Shown here in pieces: positions 1 to 6,277 of a stretch of 8,918 bases of DNA. The DNA lies in NCBI GenBank assembly GCA_003503535.1, contig DOCI01000272.1, positions 1 through 8,918 on the forward strand. Reading direction: 5' to 3'. How positions within the stretch are numbered: the first letter of the stretch is position 1; every line of letters starts with the position of its first letter. The position numbers and the translations under genes are program-made. The notes beneath the pieces are model-generated. The model saw only the letters and a list, made by a program, of their open reading frames with translations, had not been told where the DNA came from and searched no databases. This DNA is from Planctomycetaceae bacterium. Lineage in GTDB: Bacteria; Planctomycetota; Planctomycetia; Planctomycetales; Planctomycetaceae.

Positions 1-1
1 T

Positions 2-808
2 CAAGGCATGGAACTTGTCGGCACAAAACTTTATGTCGCCGATACCGAAAATCATGCCGTTCGCGTGATCGATCTGATGAAGAAAACCGTCGAAACTCTC
101 GCAGGTAACGGAGAACAGTCTCGTTATCGCGACCCGGGTGGCTCATTGAAAGAAGTGAGTCTGAACAGTCCCTGGGCCATTTCCGAACTCGATGGCACGC
201 TCTATATCGCTATGGCGGGGCCGCATCAGTTGTTCAGGCACAAACTCGGCTCACAGACGATTGAAGTCTTCGCCGGTTCCGGACGGGAAGATATCATTGA
301 TGGTTCCCTGACAGAGTCTGCACTCGCGCAGCCTTCCGGAATTACACATGATGGAAAAACTCTATACTTCGTTGATAGCGAAGGCTCGGCTGTCCGGAAA
401 GTCGACATGGAGAACAAGACCGTCACGACAATAGCAGGCCCTCGGGATTTGCCTCAGGGACGCTCTCTGTTCGAATTCGGTGATATCGACAAACCGGGAG
501 CAGAGGCCCGTTTCCAGCATCCAATTGGCGTCGTCTATCACAATAACAAACTGTACGTTGCCGACAGCTACAATCACAAAATTCGCACTATCGACCTCAC
601 AACTGGCGAGGTCTCCTCCTTACTCGGCACGGGCACTGCAGGAAATACCCTCGGTGAAACTCCACAACTCTCCGAACCAGCTGGCCTCTCGGTCGCTAAC
701 GATACCCTGTATATCGCTGACACAAATAACCATCGCATCCTGACAGTCAACCTGAAAGATAACTCCGTGCAGGAGTTGAAGATTATGGGTTTGAAAGATC
801 CAGAATAA
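2..808 (+). CDS. NHL-repeat beta-propeller protein, NHLRC2-like (5' end missing)
   Basis: The reading frame is open from the first bases of the window (Gln-Gly before the first ATG at 8), so the true start lies upstream and the ATG at 8 is probably internal. About 268 residues are visible. They contain five propeller-blade repeats, each with a 'LYVADxxNHxIRxID' type core followed by 'VxTLAGxG': near residues 5-37, 55-95, 105-145, 165-205 and 220-255 of the visible part. Phrases such as SPWAISELDGTLYIAMAGPH and LFEFGDID are typical, as I recall, of NHLRC2-like proteins, which carry an N-terminal thioredoxin-like domain before the propeller; that domain would be outside the window. The role is unknown in bacteria; redox or extracytoplasmic scaffolding is only an inference. 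The gene ends in TAA and converges on der. The NHL family call is firm, the NHLRC2-like subtype likely, the function open. Confidence 0.88.
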   Translation, partial: QGMELVGTKLYVADTENHAVRVIDLMKKTVETLAGNGEQSRYRDPGGSLKEVSLNSPWAISELDGTLYIAMAGPHQLFRHKLGSQTIEVFAGSGREDIIDGSLTESALAQPSGITHDGKTLYFVDSEGSAVRKVDMENKTVTTIAGPRDLPQGRSLFEFGDIDKPGAEARFQHPIGVVYHNNKLYVADSYNHKIRTIDLTTGEVSSLLGTGTAGNTLGETPQLSEPAGLSVANDTLYIADTNNHRILTVNLKDNSVQELKIMGLKDPE

Positions 809-1001
809 AGTTTTTTGGGAACTCAACCCGTAATTAACTCCTCTTCGAGAATGCAAGTTTTCAAAACTATGATTCGGACTTGTTAAGCCGTTGACTGTTT
901 TCATGAGCCTTTTTGGGTGAATAAGTTCCTGGGTAGCATGTCCCAGAACAAAATGATGGGCGTGGATATTGCAAACGACTGCGCCCTTTATCTTGCGAAT
1001 T

Positions 1002-1054
1002 GCCATTTAGCCCATTTTCAAATGGTTTCTGCAGTCGCATGGGCATCAAATGGC
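1002..1054. other. Nested hairpin, possible bidirectional terminator or structured RNA
   Basis: GCCATTT at 1002-1008 pairs with AAATGGC at 1048-1054, and GCCCAT at 1010-1015 pairs with ATGGGC at 1039-1044, giving 13 base pairs broken by one small internal loop (1 base against 3). The apical loop is 23 bases. An alternative fold pairs CCATTT (1012-1017) with AAATGG (1020-1025), so two exclusive structures are possible. The element sits in the gap between converging genes. The pairing is seen directly; the role is inference. Confidence 0.4.
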
Positions 1055-1136
1055 TTTAAACACTGAGTTTGCTCTTGCCGAACGCTGCAGGTATTTTTGA
1101 ATATGTTCTTGTGGTTTGCCCCGATTCAAACTTCGG

Positions 1137-1168
1137 GTTGTGTGCCACTGGCTCCACCAGTGCCATCC
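1137..1168 (+). repeat. REP-like palindromic repeat, copy 1
   Basis: A 32-base element whose core CACTGG (1146-1151) and CCAGTG (1157-1162) form a short hairpin. It matches 7143-7174 at 28 of 32 positions in the same orientation, with three of the four differences in or next to the hairpin arms and loop. It lies 24 bases beyond the der stop codon and may also help terminate transcription. I recall very similar intergenic 'CCACTGGCT...CCAGTGCC' elements in planctomycete genomes, but cannot verify this here. Confidence 0.7.
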
Positions 1169-1191
1169 TAATAATAAGTTGGAACAGAGCA

Positions 1192-2550
1192 CTAATTAAC
1201 AAAAGGATTTGACTCTTCGTTCTTCGGGCGGAAATACAATTTGATGGGGACTTCCTGAAAGGGGAGTTCTTCGCGAAGGTAGCCCAGGAAATACCGCTTC
1301 CAGGCGGGATCGAACAGAATCGGCTGATTGCATTTGACGACAATTGTGGGTGGCAGTGTGCTGACTTGAGTTGCGTAGTAGACCTTCGGTCGCTTGTTGC
1401 GGCGCATCGGCGGCGGATTACGTTCAACAGCCTGTTCCACAATTCTGTTGAGCAGACCTGTTGAAACCCGCTCCTGTCCCTGCTTATAAATTGACTGCGC
1501 CAGATTGATCAACTTGCGGATGTTCTTGTCATCCTTAGCCGTGATGAAGGCAATCGGAACATGACGCATCGATGCGAACGATTTGATCAGATATTCGCCC
1601 CACTTCTCGGATGTCATCTTCTGTTCGAGGCCCAGATCCCATTTATTGACGACAAAAATACAGGGCTTGTAATTCTTCTCGATTTCTTCAACGAGTTGCT
1701 TATCGACTTTCGATATTGTTTTTGTCGCATCGAACAGCACCATAACCACGTCTGCTCGACGAATACTTTTCTGAGCCCGGACCAGTCCGTAAAACTCGAT
1801 ATCGTTTGCCAGAGATTTCTTTTTGCGTACGCCCGGCGTATCAATTGCGATAAAGGCTTTTTCATCCAATTCGAATCGCACATCGACACTGTCACGCGTT
1901 GTGCCTGCGATTTCGCTGACGATCATACGATCCGTCTGAGCCAGTGAGTTGATGAAAGTACTTTTGCCGACATTTCTGCGTCCGACGATTGCCAGCTTCA
2001 TTACCGGATCGGCTGAGAGGTCAGTCCCTTCTGAGAATTCCGTTTCCGAGGCATCCGGCATCAGTTTAACGATAGCATCGAGCAATTCGATACGATTTCG
2101 GTTCGCTTTCACACTCGTCTGCAGCACTTCCGCATCGGCCAGTCCAAAGAATTGCGGCATTTCCATGTCGGTTCGTGTTGATTCACATTTATTGACGACC
2201 AGCAATTTCGGGCGATCAATGCGGCGCAACTGCTCGGCCACTTCCTGATCGAGCGGGGTGATCCCTTGAATCCCATCGACCACAAAGACAATCGCGACGG
2301 CTTCTTCCAGGGCGACTCGAATCTGATATTCGACATCCTCAGACAAGTCATCGCTATCGACGATGCCGATTCCGCCCGTATCAATCACTTCAAAGTAGCG
2401 ATCATTGTGAAACAGCAACTGCATGACGCGATCGCGGGTGACACCGGCGGTCGGATCGACAACGGAAACCATCCTTCCGGAAAGCCAGTTGAAAATCGAA
2501 CTCTTGCCGACATTCGGACGACCAACAATTGCGATTTTGGGGACGGACAT
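1192..2550 (-). CDS. der: Ribosome-assembly GTPase Der (EngA)
   Basis: Der is an essential cytoplasmic protein with two tandem GTPase domains and a C-terminal KH-like domain, acting in late 50S subunit assembly. At 452 aa the length is usual. Domain 1: P-loop GRPNVGKS at 10-17, G2 region with T38/R39, DTGG at 57-60, G4 as NKCE at 120-123. Domain 2: P-loop GRRNVGKS at 190-197, AGTTRD at 215-220, DTPG at 237-240, NKWD at 302-305. The KH-like domain covers about 355-445 with ERNPPP and a lysine/arginine-rich strand. Odd points: G4 of domain 1 has Glu where Asp is normal, and its G5 region reads TSVKANRN where SAxxGxG is usual. The ATG at 2550 starts directly at the conserved 'KIAIVGRPN' strand, with only a weak AGG about 10 bases upstream. 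serC lies 202 bases upstream on the same strand. Confidence 0.97.
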   Translation of the reverse strand: MSVPKIAIVGRPNVGKSSIFNWLSGRMVSVVDPTAGVTRDRVMQLLFHNDRYFEVIDTGGIGIVDSDDLSEDVEYQIRVALEEAVAIVFVVDGIQGITPLDQEVAEQLRRIDRPKLLVVNKCESTRTDMEMPQFFGLADAEVLQTSVKANRNRIELLDAIVKLMPDASETEFSEGTDLSADPVMKLAIVGRRNVGKSTFINSLAQTDRMIVSEIAGTTRDSVDVRFELDEKAFIAIDTPGVRKKKSLANDIEFYGLVRAQKSIRRADVVMVLFDATKTISKVDKQLVEEIEKNYKPCIFVVNKWDLGLEQKMTSEKWGEYLIKSFASMRHVPIAFITAKDDKNIRKLINLAQSIYKQGQERVSTGLLNRIVEQAVERNPPPMRRNKRPKVYYATQVSTLPPTIVVKCNQPILFDPAWKRYFLGYLREELPFQEVPIKLYFRPKNEESNPFVN

Positions 2551-2716
2551 GAATCAAACCTGCATCAATCAAAAAAAGTGTGACAACCTCCCGAGAAATT
2601 TGAGATCACGCCATTTAGCATGACCGATTTATGTGTTCCACCGAATGGAAAGTCACGCATCCAGAATGGTCGGGAGACTACTCTGGAAACAAAATTCAGA
2701 TAGATAAAACTAAGTC

Positions 2717-2737
2717 CCCTCTCCCTCAGGGAGAGGG
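2717..2737 (-). terminator. 21-base perfect palindrome after serC, terminator-like repeat
   Basis: CCCTCTCCCT (2717-2726) and AGGGAGAGGG (2728-2737) form a 10-bp inverted repeat around a single base, 15 bases beyond the serC stop. On the minus strand it is followed by a modest T-rich stretch (TTAGTTTTATC), so it could end serC transcription before der. The same C/T-rich palindrome is, in my recollection, a common dispersed intergenic repeat in several bacteria, so it may be a repeat that also works as a terminator. Confidence 0.55.
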
Positions 2738-2752
2738 AAATCGCATCGTCGC

Positions 2753-3835
2753 TTAACTATTCTTGCTTTCGAAATCTTTCATAAAGCTGACCAGATCGAC
2801 GACGCCCTGTTTTGGGAAGGCGTTGTAAATGCTGGCACGCATCCCGCCCACGCTGCGGTGACCTTTCAGACCGTCGAAGCCGGCTGATTTGGATTCGGAA
2901 ACGAATTTGGCATCGAGAGTTTCATCACCAGTCACAAAACAGACATTCATCAACGAGCGACTGTCTTTATCGGCTGTCGGTTTGAACAACTGGCTTTGGT
3001 CGAGGTAATCATACAACGGCTTGGCTTTCTCGGCATTATGTTTGGCCATTCCTTCGAGTCCGCCGTTGTTCAGAATCCATTTGAAAACCAATCCCATTAT
3101 ATACAGGCCAAAGGTTGGCGGAGTGTTATACATGGAATCGTTCTCGGCATGTGTGCGGTACTGTAACATGGCTGGAATGTCGGAAGGTCCTTTGGCGACC
3201 AGATCCTTGCGAATAATAACCAACGTCACACCACTGGGACCGAGATTTTTCTGGGCTCCTCCGTAGAGAAGGCCATATTTGGAAATATCGAGTGGTCGTG
3301 AGAAAATATCGCTACTCGCATCACAGATAAGAGGAGAACCTTCAGGAACTTCCGGCTCGCTGGCAAATTCAGTCCCAAAAATCGTGTTGTTCGAAGTGAA
3401 GTGCACGTATGCGGAATTGTCGCTGTATTTGCAATCTTTGGGGATGTAGCAGAAGTTGCGATCTTCACTGCTACAGGCGCTATTGGTACTGCCGAAGTTC
3501 TTGGCTTCCTTGATCGCTTTTTTCGACCAGGATCCAGTAACCAGATAGTCAGCCGTCTTTCCCTGTTCGAGAAAGTTCTGGGGAATCATAAAGAACTGAG
3601 AAGAGGCGCCTCCCTGCAGGAAGAGGACGTCGTAATCATCGGGGATGCTGGCCAGTTTGCGGCAATTGGCTTCTGCTTCTTCAGCAACGGCCACGAATGG
3701 CTTGCCGCGATGGGAATGTTCCATCACACCAATGCCGGTTTCTCCCAGAGAAAGCATGTTTTCGCGGGCTTCTTCGAGAACTTCCACTGGCATAACCGCT
3801 GGTCCTGCGGAAAAGTTATAAACTCGCTGTGTCAT
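2753..3835 (-). CDS. serC: Phosphoserine aminotransferase SerC
   Basis: SerC is a PLP-dependent class V aminotransferase that converts 3-phosphohydroxypyruvate plus glutamate to O-phosphoserine in serine synthesis; in some bacteria it also serves pyridoxal phosphate synthesis. With the start at 3835 the protein is 360 aa, the family norm, and opens with the typical [16 protein letters not shown]. Visible motifs: SHRGK at 41-45, LQGGASSQF at 73-81, [11 protein letters not shown] at 147-157, [10 protein letters not shown] at 172-181, and the PLP lysine K196 in [12 protein letters not shown]. The C-terminal [18 protein letters not shown] is also typical. The frame stays open upstream to an ATG at 3943, but those 36 extra residues (including STGWKPVLP) are read through a repeat element and have no counterpart in the family, so I reject that start. 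Only a weak purine-rich stretch precedes 3835. It may be co-transcribed with der, though a palindrome separates them. Confidence 0.96.
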   Translation of the reverse strand: MTQRVYNFSAGPAVMPVEVLEEARENMLSLGETGIGVMEHSHRGKPFVAVAEEAEANCRKLASIPDDYDVLFLQGGASSQFFMIPQNFLEQGKTADYLVTGSWSKKAIKEAKNFGSTNSACSSEDRNFCYIPKDCKYSDNSAYVHFTSNNTIFGTEFASEPEVPEGSPLICDASSDIFSRPLDISKYGLLYGGAQKNLGPSGVTLVIIRKDLVAKGPSDIPAMLQYRTHAENDSMYNTPPTFGLYIMGLVFKWILNNGGLEGMAKHNAEKAKPLYDYLDQSQLFKPTADKDSRSLMNVCFVTGDETLDAKFVSESKSAGFDGLKGHRSVGGMRASIYNAFPKQGVVDLVSFMKDFESKNS

Positions 3836-3896
3836 TTCTTCAGCCTTATTTTTGGTGGATTCCAAGTTGAATCCAAAAGTGTTATTAAAAAATGGG

Positions 3897-3984
3897 AGGA
3901 CAGGCTTCCAGCCTGTCGAATCGAGCTTAAATCCATCACTCAATAATGATTATTTTATTGCCAGACAGGCTGGAAGCCTGTCCT
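3897..3984. repeat. Inverted pair of self-palindromic repeats
   Basis: Two 21-base arms, 3897-3917 and 3964-3984, are exact reverse complements of each other. Each arm is itself a hairpin: GACAGGCT and AGCCTGTC, 8 bp, around a 3-base loop (TCC or GGA). The 46-base spacer contains another perfect 13-base palindrome, AATAAT-G-ATTATT at 3942-3954. The whole can form either two small hairpins or one long cruciform. Read in the serC frame the first arm encodes TGWKPVLP, a peptide I recall seeing at false N-termini of predicted planctomycete proteins, which suggests a dispersed element. Confidence 0.8.
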
Positions 3985-4151
3985 ACGAAATTTTGGCGAC
4001 ATTTTCTTGGCAGGATACTCAATTTTCACCCCTTATGCGAGTATCGCTCGTGTTCTGAATGCGGCATCCTGAGAAGTTCTTTGTCATGTGGACTCTGGAC
4101 AATCACGCCAAGGCTCAATACATTGACAGGAGTCGATTTCTGTCGGCTTAG

Positions 4152-4164
4152 TTTGAGGCTCAAA
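4152..4164 (+). promoter_or_regulatory. Operator-like palindrome upstream of the MFS gene
   Basis: TTTGAG (4152-4157) and CTCAAA (4159-4164) are perfect inverted half-sites around one G, 56 bases before the MFS start and just after a TTGACA hexamer at 4123-4128. The position fits a repressor site over a promoter, but no regulator gene is visible in the window and the promoter itself is weakly supported. Confidence 0.25.
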
Positions 4165-4207
4165 GAAACGCTCCTCTGATTGATGCACCCATAAAGAGCA
4201 TACCAAC

Positions 4208-4212
4208 AAGGA
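4208..4212 (+). promoter_or_regulatory. Ribosome binding site of the MFS gene
   Basis: AAGGA lies 8 bases before the ATG at 4221, the best-placed Shine-Dalgarno match near this gene, and supports that start over the other nearby reading frame that begins at 4214. Confidence 0.65.
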
Positions 4213-4220
4213 ATTGATGC

Positions 4221-5621
4221 ATGTCATCGAAATCCCCAGAAGCCAAAGCTGCAGCCAATGCCGCTATTGTCACCCGACTCTCGGCCATGATGTTCATCCA
4301 GTTCTTTGTCTGGGGAGCGTGGTTCACTTCGCTATCTGCCTGCCTGATAACAAATGGTATTGGCGATGCGCAAGGGGGAGCTTATGGAAGTGCGCCAATC
4401 GCCGCAATTTTCGCCCCGTTATTCCTGGGACTGATTGCCGACCGGTTCTTCGCCTCGGAATTCGTGATGGGTGTGTTAATGATACTGGGAGGCTTCTTCA
4501 TGTGTGCGGTGCCGCATTACGCGGCGCTGGGAGATTCGTCGACCGTCGTCTGGCTGTTCACGGCTCATATGATCTGTTACATGCCGACGTTGGGACTCAG
4601 TAACACAATTGCCTTTTCCAACATCCCCAGCCAGAACGATTTCCCAAAGATCCGCGTCTGGGGGACGATTGGCTGGATTGTCGCCGGATTGCTCGTCGGC
4701 TTCCTGGGCTGGTCATTGAGTACAAATATGTTCTGGCTAGCCGGGATTGCTTCGCTCATCTTTGGTGTGTACAGCTTCACACTGCCACATACTCCACCAC
4801 CAGCCAAAGGGCAGAAAGTCGAATTTCGGAACTTGCTGATGCTCGATGCCCTGAAGCTACTCTCCCGACCAAACTTCGCGGTGTTCATTATCTGCTCGAC
4901 TTTAATCTGTATTCCCCTGGCTTATTATTATGGAATCACATCCAACTATCTGACAACAGTCGGTTTTGAGCAGCCTGCATCTTCCATGACACTCGGCCAG
5001 ATGTCAGAAATCGTATTTATGCTGCTGATCCCTTACTTTCTCAGACATCTCGGCGTCAAATGGATGATCCTCATCGGCATGCTTGCCTGGGTGACTCGTT
5101 ACGCTTTGTTCGCAGTTGGCGCTCCTGATCAGGTGGCCTGGATGATTTTCCTGGCCATCATTTTACACGGGATTTGTTACGACTTCTTCTTTGTGACGGG
5201 ATTTATTTACACCGATCAAAAAGCTCCCAAAGAAATTCGTGGACAGGCACAGTCCATGCTTGTTTTCTTCACTCAAGGTGTCGGCATGTATTTCGGTTAC
5301 TGGGTGGCATTTGCAAGGCAAGGCACAACTGTTCCCAGCCAGCAGGCATTGCAGGATGCGATTAAAGAAGCCCGTCCTGAAGAAGTGCTTTCGTTTGGTC
5401 AAAAGTTGACGAAAATGTTCTCCGTCGATTTGCCTCCGGTCGATCCTGCACTGGTTTCCGAAACGATGGCCCAATGGCAGGCCTTCTGGTGGGTTCCTGC
5501 GGGGATGGCGGCTTTGATTGCTGTTATCTTCTTTGCGTTCTTCTGGGATCGTGAAGTTGAAGAAGCGATTACGGAAGTTTCAGCCGAGGATGAAGCTGGG
5601 TTGTCGGATATCGTTCAGTAA
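4221..5621 (+). CDS. MFS transporter of the nucleoside:H+ symporter type (NupG/XapB/YegT-like)
   Basis: A 466-aa inner-membrane protein with twelve predicted hydrophobic segments, roughly at residues 20-42, 54-74, 80-100, 106-130, 146-165, 169-188, 218-239, 257-276, 280-300, 307-330, 345-365 and 432-455. The opening 'MMFIQFFVWGAWFTSLSACL' segment and KIRVWGTIGWIVAG after TM4 are, as I recall, characteristic of the nucleoside:H+ symporter branch of the major facilitator superfamily. It would import nucleosides with protons; substrate choice cannot be read from the sequence. A loop of about 65 residues (366-430) precedes TM12, longer than in E. coli NupG, and a short acidic tail (EVEEAITEVSAEDEAG) ends the protein. 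It stands alone, divergent from serC, with no nucleoside catabolic gene beside it. Family confidence is good, substrate is inferred. Confidence 0.85.
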   Translation: MSSKSPEAKAAANAAIVTRLSAMMFIQFFVWGAWFTSLSACLITNGIGDAQGGAYGSAPIAAIFAPLFLGLIADRFFASEFVMGVLMILGGFFMCAVPHYAALGDSSTVVWLFTAHMICYMPTLGLSNTIAFSNIPSQNDFPKIRVWGTIGWIVAGLLVGFLGWSLSTNMFWLAGIASLIFGVYSFTLPHTPPPAKGQKVEFRNLLMLDALKLLSRPNFAVFIICSTLICIPLAYYYGITSNYLTTVGFEQPASSMTLGQMSEIVFMLLIPYFLRHLGVKWMILIGMLAWVTRYALFAVGAPDQVAWMIFLAIILHGICYDFFFVTGFIYTDQKAPKEIRGQAQSMLVFFTQGVGMYFGYWVAFARQGTTVPSQQALQDAIKEARPEEVLSFGQKLTKMFSVDLPPVDPALVSETMAQWQAFWWVPAGMAALIAVIFFAFFWDREVEEAITEVSAEDEAGLSDIVQ

Positions 5622-5674
5622 TATGAAGCCGTGGTTCAGGCTGCGTCTGGCCTTTGGATGATTGTTATCAGTGA

Positions 5675-5691
5675 CGGTTGAAAATCAACCG
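5675..5691 (+). terminator. Weak hairpin after the MFS gene, possible terminator
   Basis: CGGTTGA and TCAACCG pair over 7 bp around an AAA loop, 53 bases beyond the MFS stop. The following bases (GTCCGTTTCTGG) have only a three-base T-run, so termination here would be weak or Rho-assisted. Confidence 0.3.
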
Positions 5692-5858
5692 GTCCGTTTC
5701 TGGCGAAATCATTTCCTGCTCGGTATGATGTCCCTTTCAAAAAAATACATGACTCGTGCATCACTCCGACTGTCTTGTTGCATTCTAGCGACGTCGGAAC
5801 AGAAATTTTTCGACGTTAAGTACTAATAAATTCTGAGGCGATTTCCATTGGAGTTCCT

Positions 5859-5946
5859 ATGCCAGTGACTTTCATTGGCATTGACTGTTTTGAATGGATC
5901 CCGTCCTCATTTCATAATATCAAGAGCCGCTTCTAACCTGGCGGCT
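5859..5946 (+). promoter_or_regulatory. csrA upstream hairpins and possible CsrA-site motifs
   Basis: Two short inverted repeats lie in the last 110 bases before csrA: ATGCCA/TGGCAT at 5859-5864 and 5876-5881 (11-base loop), and AGCCGC/GCGGCT at 5925-5930 and 5941-5946 (10-base loop). Between them is ATGGA at 5894-5898, which fits the ANGGA core bound by CsrA proteins. If the transcript starts upstream, this could be a self-regulated leader as in E. coli csrA. The motifs are short and may be chance. Confidence 0.25.
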
Positions 5947-5947
5947 G

Positions 5948-5953
5948 TATAAT
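5948..5953 (+). promoter_or_regulatory. TATAAT hexamer before csrA
   Basis: A perfect -10 consensus, but it is only 16 bases before the csrA ATG, so a transcript from it would start within or next to the ribosome site, and no -35 match lies 16-18 bases upstream. It may be a leaderless-type promoter or chance. Confidence 0.25.
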
Positions 5954-5958
5954 TTTCC

Positions 5959-5963
5959 GAGGG
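5959..5963 (+). promoter_or_regulatory. Ribosome binding site deciding the csrA start
   Basis: GAGGG with 6 bases to the ATG at 5970. It decides for that ATG over the in-frame TTG at 5964, which would leave no spacing from this site. Confidence 0.7.
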
Positions 5964-5969
5964 TTGATA

Positions 5970-6161
5970 ATGAAAGTATTGTCTCGAAGCGTGTCTGAGA
6001 GTTTCGTTATTGACGACCATATTATGGTCACGGTGAAAGCGATCAAAAAAGAGATGGTCGTTTTATCACTCGAATCTTTACGAAACGAGTTCCCCTATCG
6101 TGAAGAAACGATTACGCTTAATCAAATGGAGCAGGTTTTACCGGAGGCTCTCAAGAGATAA
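5970..6161 (+). CDS. csrA: Divergent CsrA/RsmA-family RNA-binding regulator
   Basis: CsrA dimers bind GGA motifs in mRNA leaders and alter translation or stability. This 63-aa protein (E. coli CsrA is 61) aligns without gaps over residues 1-47. Kept: L4 and R6 on the first strand, V8, E10, I14, D16, V20-V22, K26, V30, and R44-E45-E46, so the two main RNA-contact strands (around L4 and R44) remain. Changed: R7 to Ser, G9 to Ser, G15 to Asp, G24 to Ala, G33 to Ser, and the usual NAP at 35-37 to ESL; VAVHREE reads FPYREE. No fliW or flagellar gene is nearby, so the usual FliW antagonism cannot be inferred. The start at 5970 has a good ribosome site. uppS follows after 116 bases on the same strand. 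The family call rests on the gap-free alignment and length; targets are unknown. Confidence 0.85.
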   Translation: MKVLSRSVSESFVIDDHIMVTVKAIKKEMVVLSLESLRNEFPYREETITLNQMEQVLPEALKR

Positions 6162-6192
6162 TTTGTCTGATGGCCAATGCTTCGTGCTTGCC

Positions 6193-6218
6193 TGATCAAT
6201 AATTCTGATCAAAAATTC
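6193..6218 (+). repeat. Two tandem 13-base repeats in the csrA-uppS gap
   Basis: TGATCAATAATTC (6193-6205) is followed directly by TGATCAAAAATTC (6206-6218), with one mismatch, and then by a decayed third start (TGACAA at 6219). TGATCA is itself a palindrome, so the pair looks like two phased half-sites about 60-85 bases before the uppS start. It could be a binding site in a uppS promoter region, or simple slippage. Confidence 0.45.
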
Positions 6219-6277
6219 TGACAATGTTCGTGAGATCATCGCGGGCATGACAAGGTCACAACGATAGCAATTGAGCG

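Larger units (their letters stand above)
809..1191. other. Gene-free convergent gap between the NHL gene and der
   Basis: This 383-base stretch lies between the two 3' ends. I see no convincing protein in it; the minus-strand frames here (for example 867-1049) have no recognisable domain and no good ribosome site. It holds a series of inverted repeats: a 13-base palindrome at 856-868 (AGTTTT C AAAACT), CTGGG/CCCAG at 929-946, GGGCG/CGCCC at 958-986, a larger nested hairpin at 1002-1054, CCCGA/TCGGG at 1120-1137, and a REP-like element at 1137-1168. At least one probably ends the two converging transcripts, but none has the long T-run of a classical intrinsic terminator. Confidence 0.7.
3836..4220. 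other. Divergent intergenic region between serC and the MFS gene
   Basis: A 385-base region that must hold the promoters of both divergent genes. Its serC-proximal part is occupied by the inverted repeat pair at 3897-3984. The part nearer the MFS gene has a TTGACA hexamer at 4123-4128 (possible -35, but with no good -10 at normal spacing; the nearest is TTAGTT at 4148-4153, 19 bases away), a TTTGAG-G-CTCAAA palindrome at 4152-4164 and the ribosome site at 4208-4212. I see no small gene here that I can support. Confidence 0.6.
5622..5969. other. Intergenic region between the MFS gene and csrA
   Basis: A 348-base region without a supportable gene. It begins with a 7-bp hairpin at 5675-5691 and ends with the csrA leader, which has two short hairpins (5859-5881, 5925-5946), a TATAAT at 5948-5953 and the ribosome site at 5959-5963. 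The middle (about 5700-5850) is AT-rich in places and I see nothing definite in it. Confidence 0.6.

Noticed and set aside
867..1049. Minus-strand open frames in the NHL-der gap (also 620-1006), one containing HAHHFVLGHATQ
   Set aside because: No recognisable domain, no good ribosome site, and one overlaps the NHL gene antisense. More likely a structured non-coding gap or a decayed element.
1120..1137. tRNA T-arm-like CCCGA-TTCAAACT-TCGGG
   Set aside because: The loop is 8 bases and no acceptor, D or anticodon arms can be built around it on either strand.
2588..2676. CTCCCGA (2588-2594) and TCGGGAG (2670-2676) inverted repeat upstream of der
   Set aside because: Only 7 bp with a 75-base separation; expected by chance and with no supporting promoter context.
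4214..4603. Overlapping plus-strand frame of 129 codons at the start of the MFS gene
   Set aside because: It is out of frame with the transporter, has no domain, and its cysteine/arginine-rich composition is that of a shadow frame.
5964..5969. TTG start for csrA two codons upstream
   Set aside because: It would directly abut the GAGGG ribosome site with no spacing; the ATG at 5970 has correct spacing and aligns with CsrA Met1.
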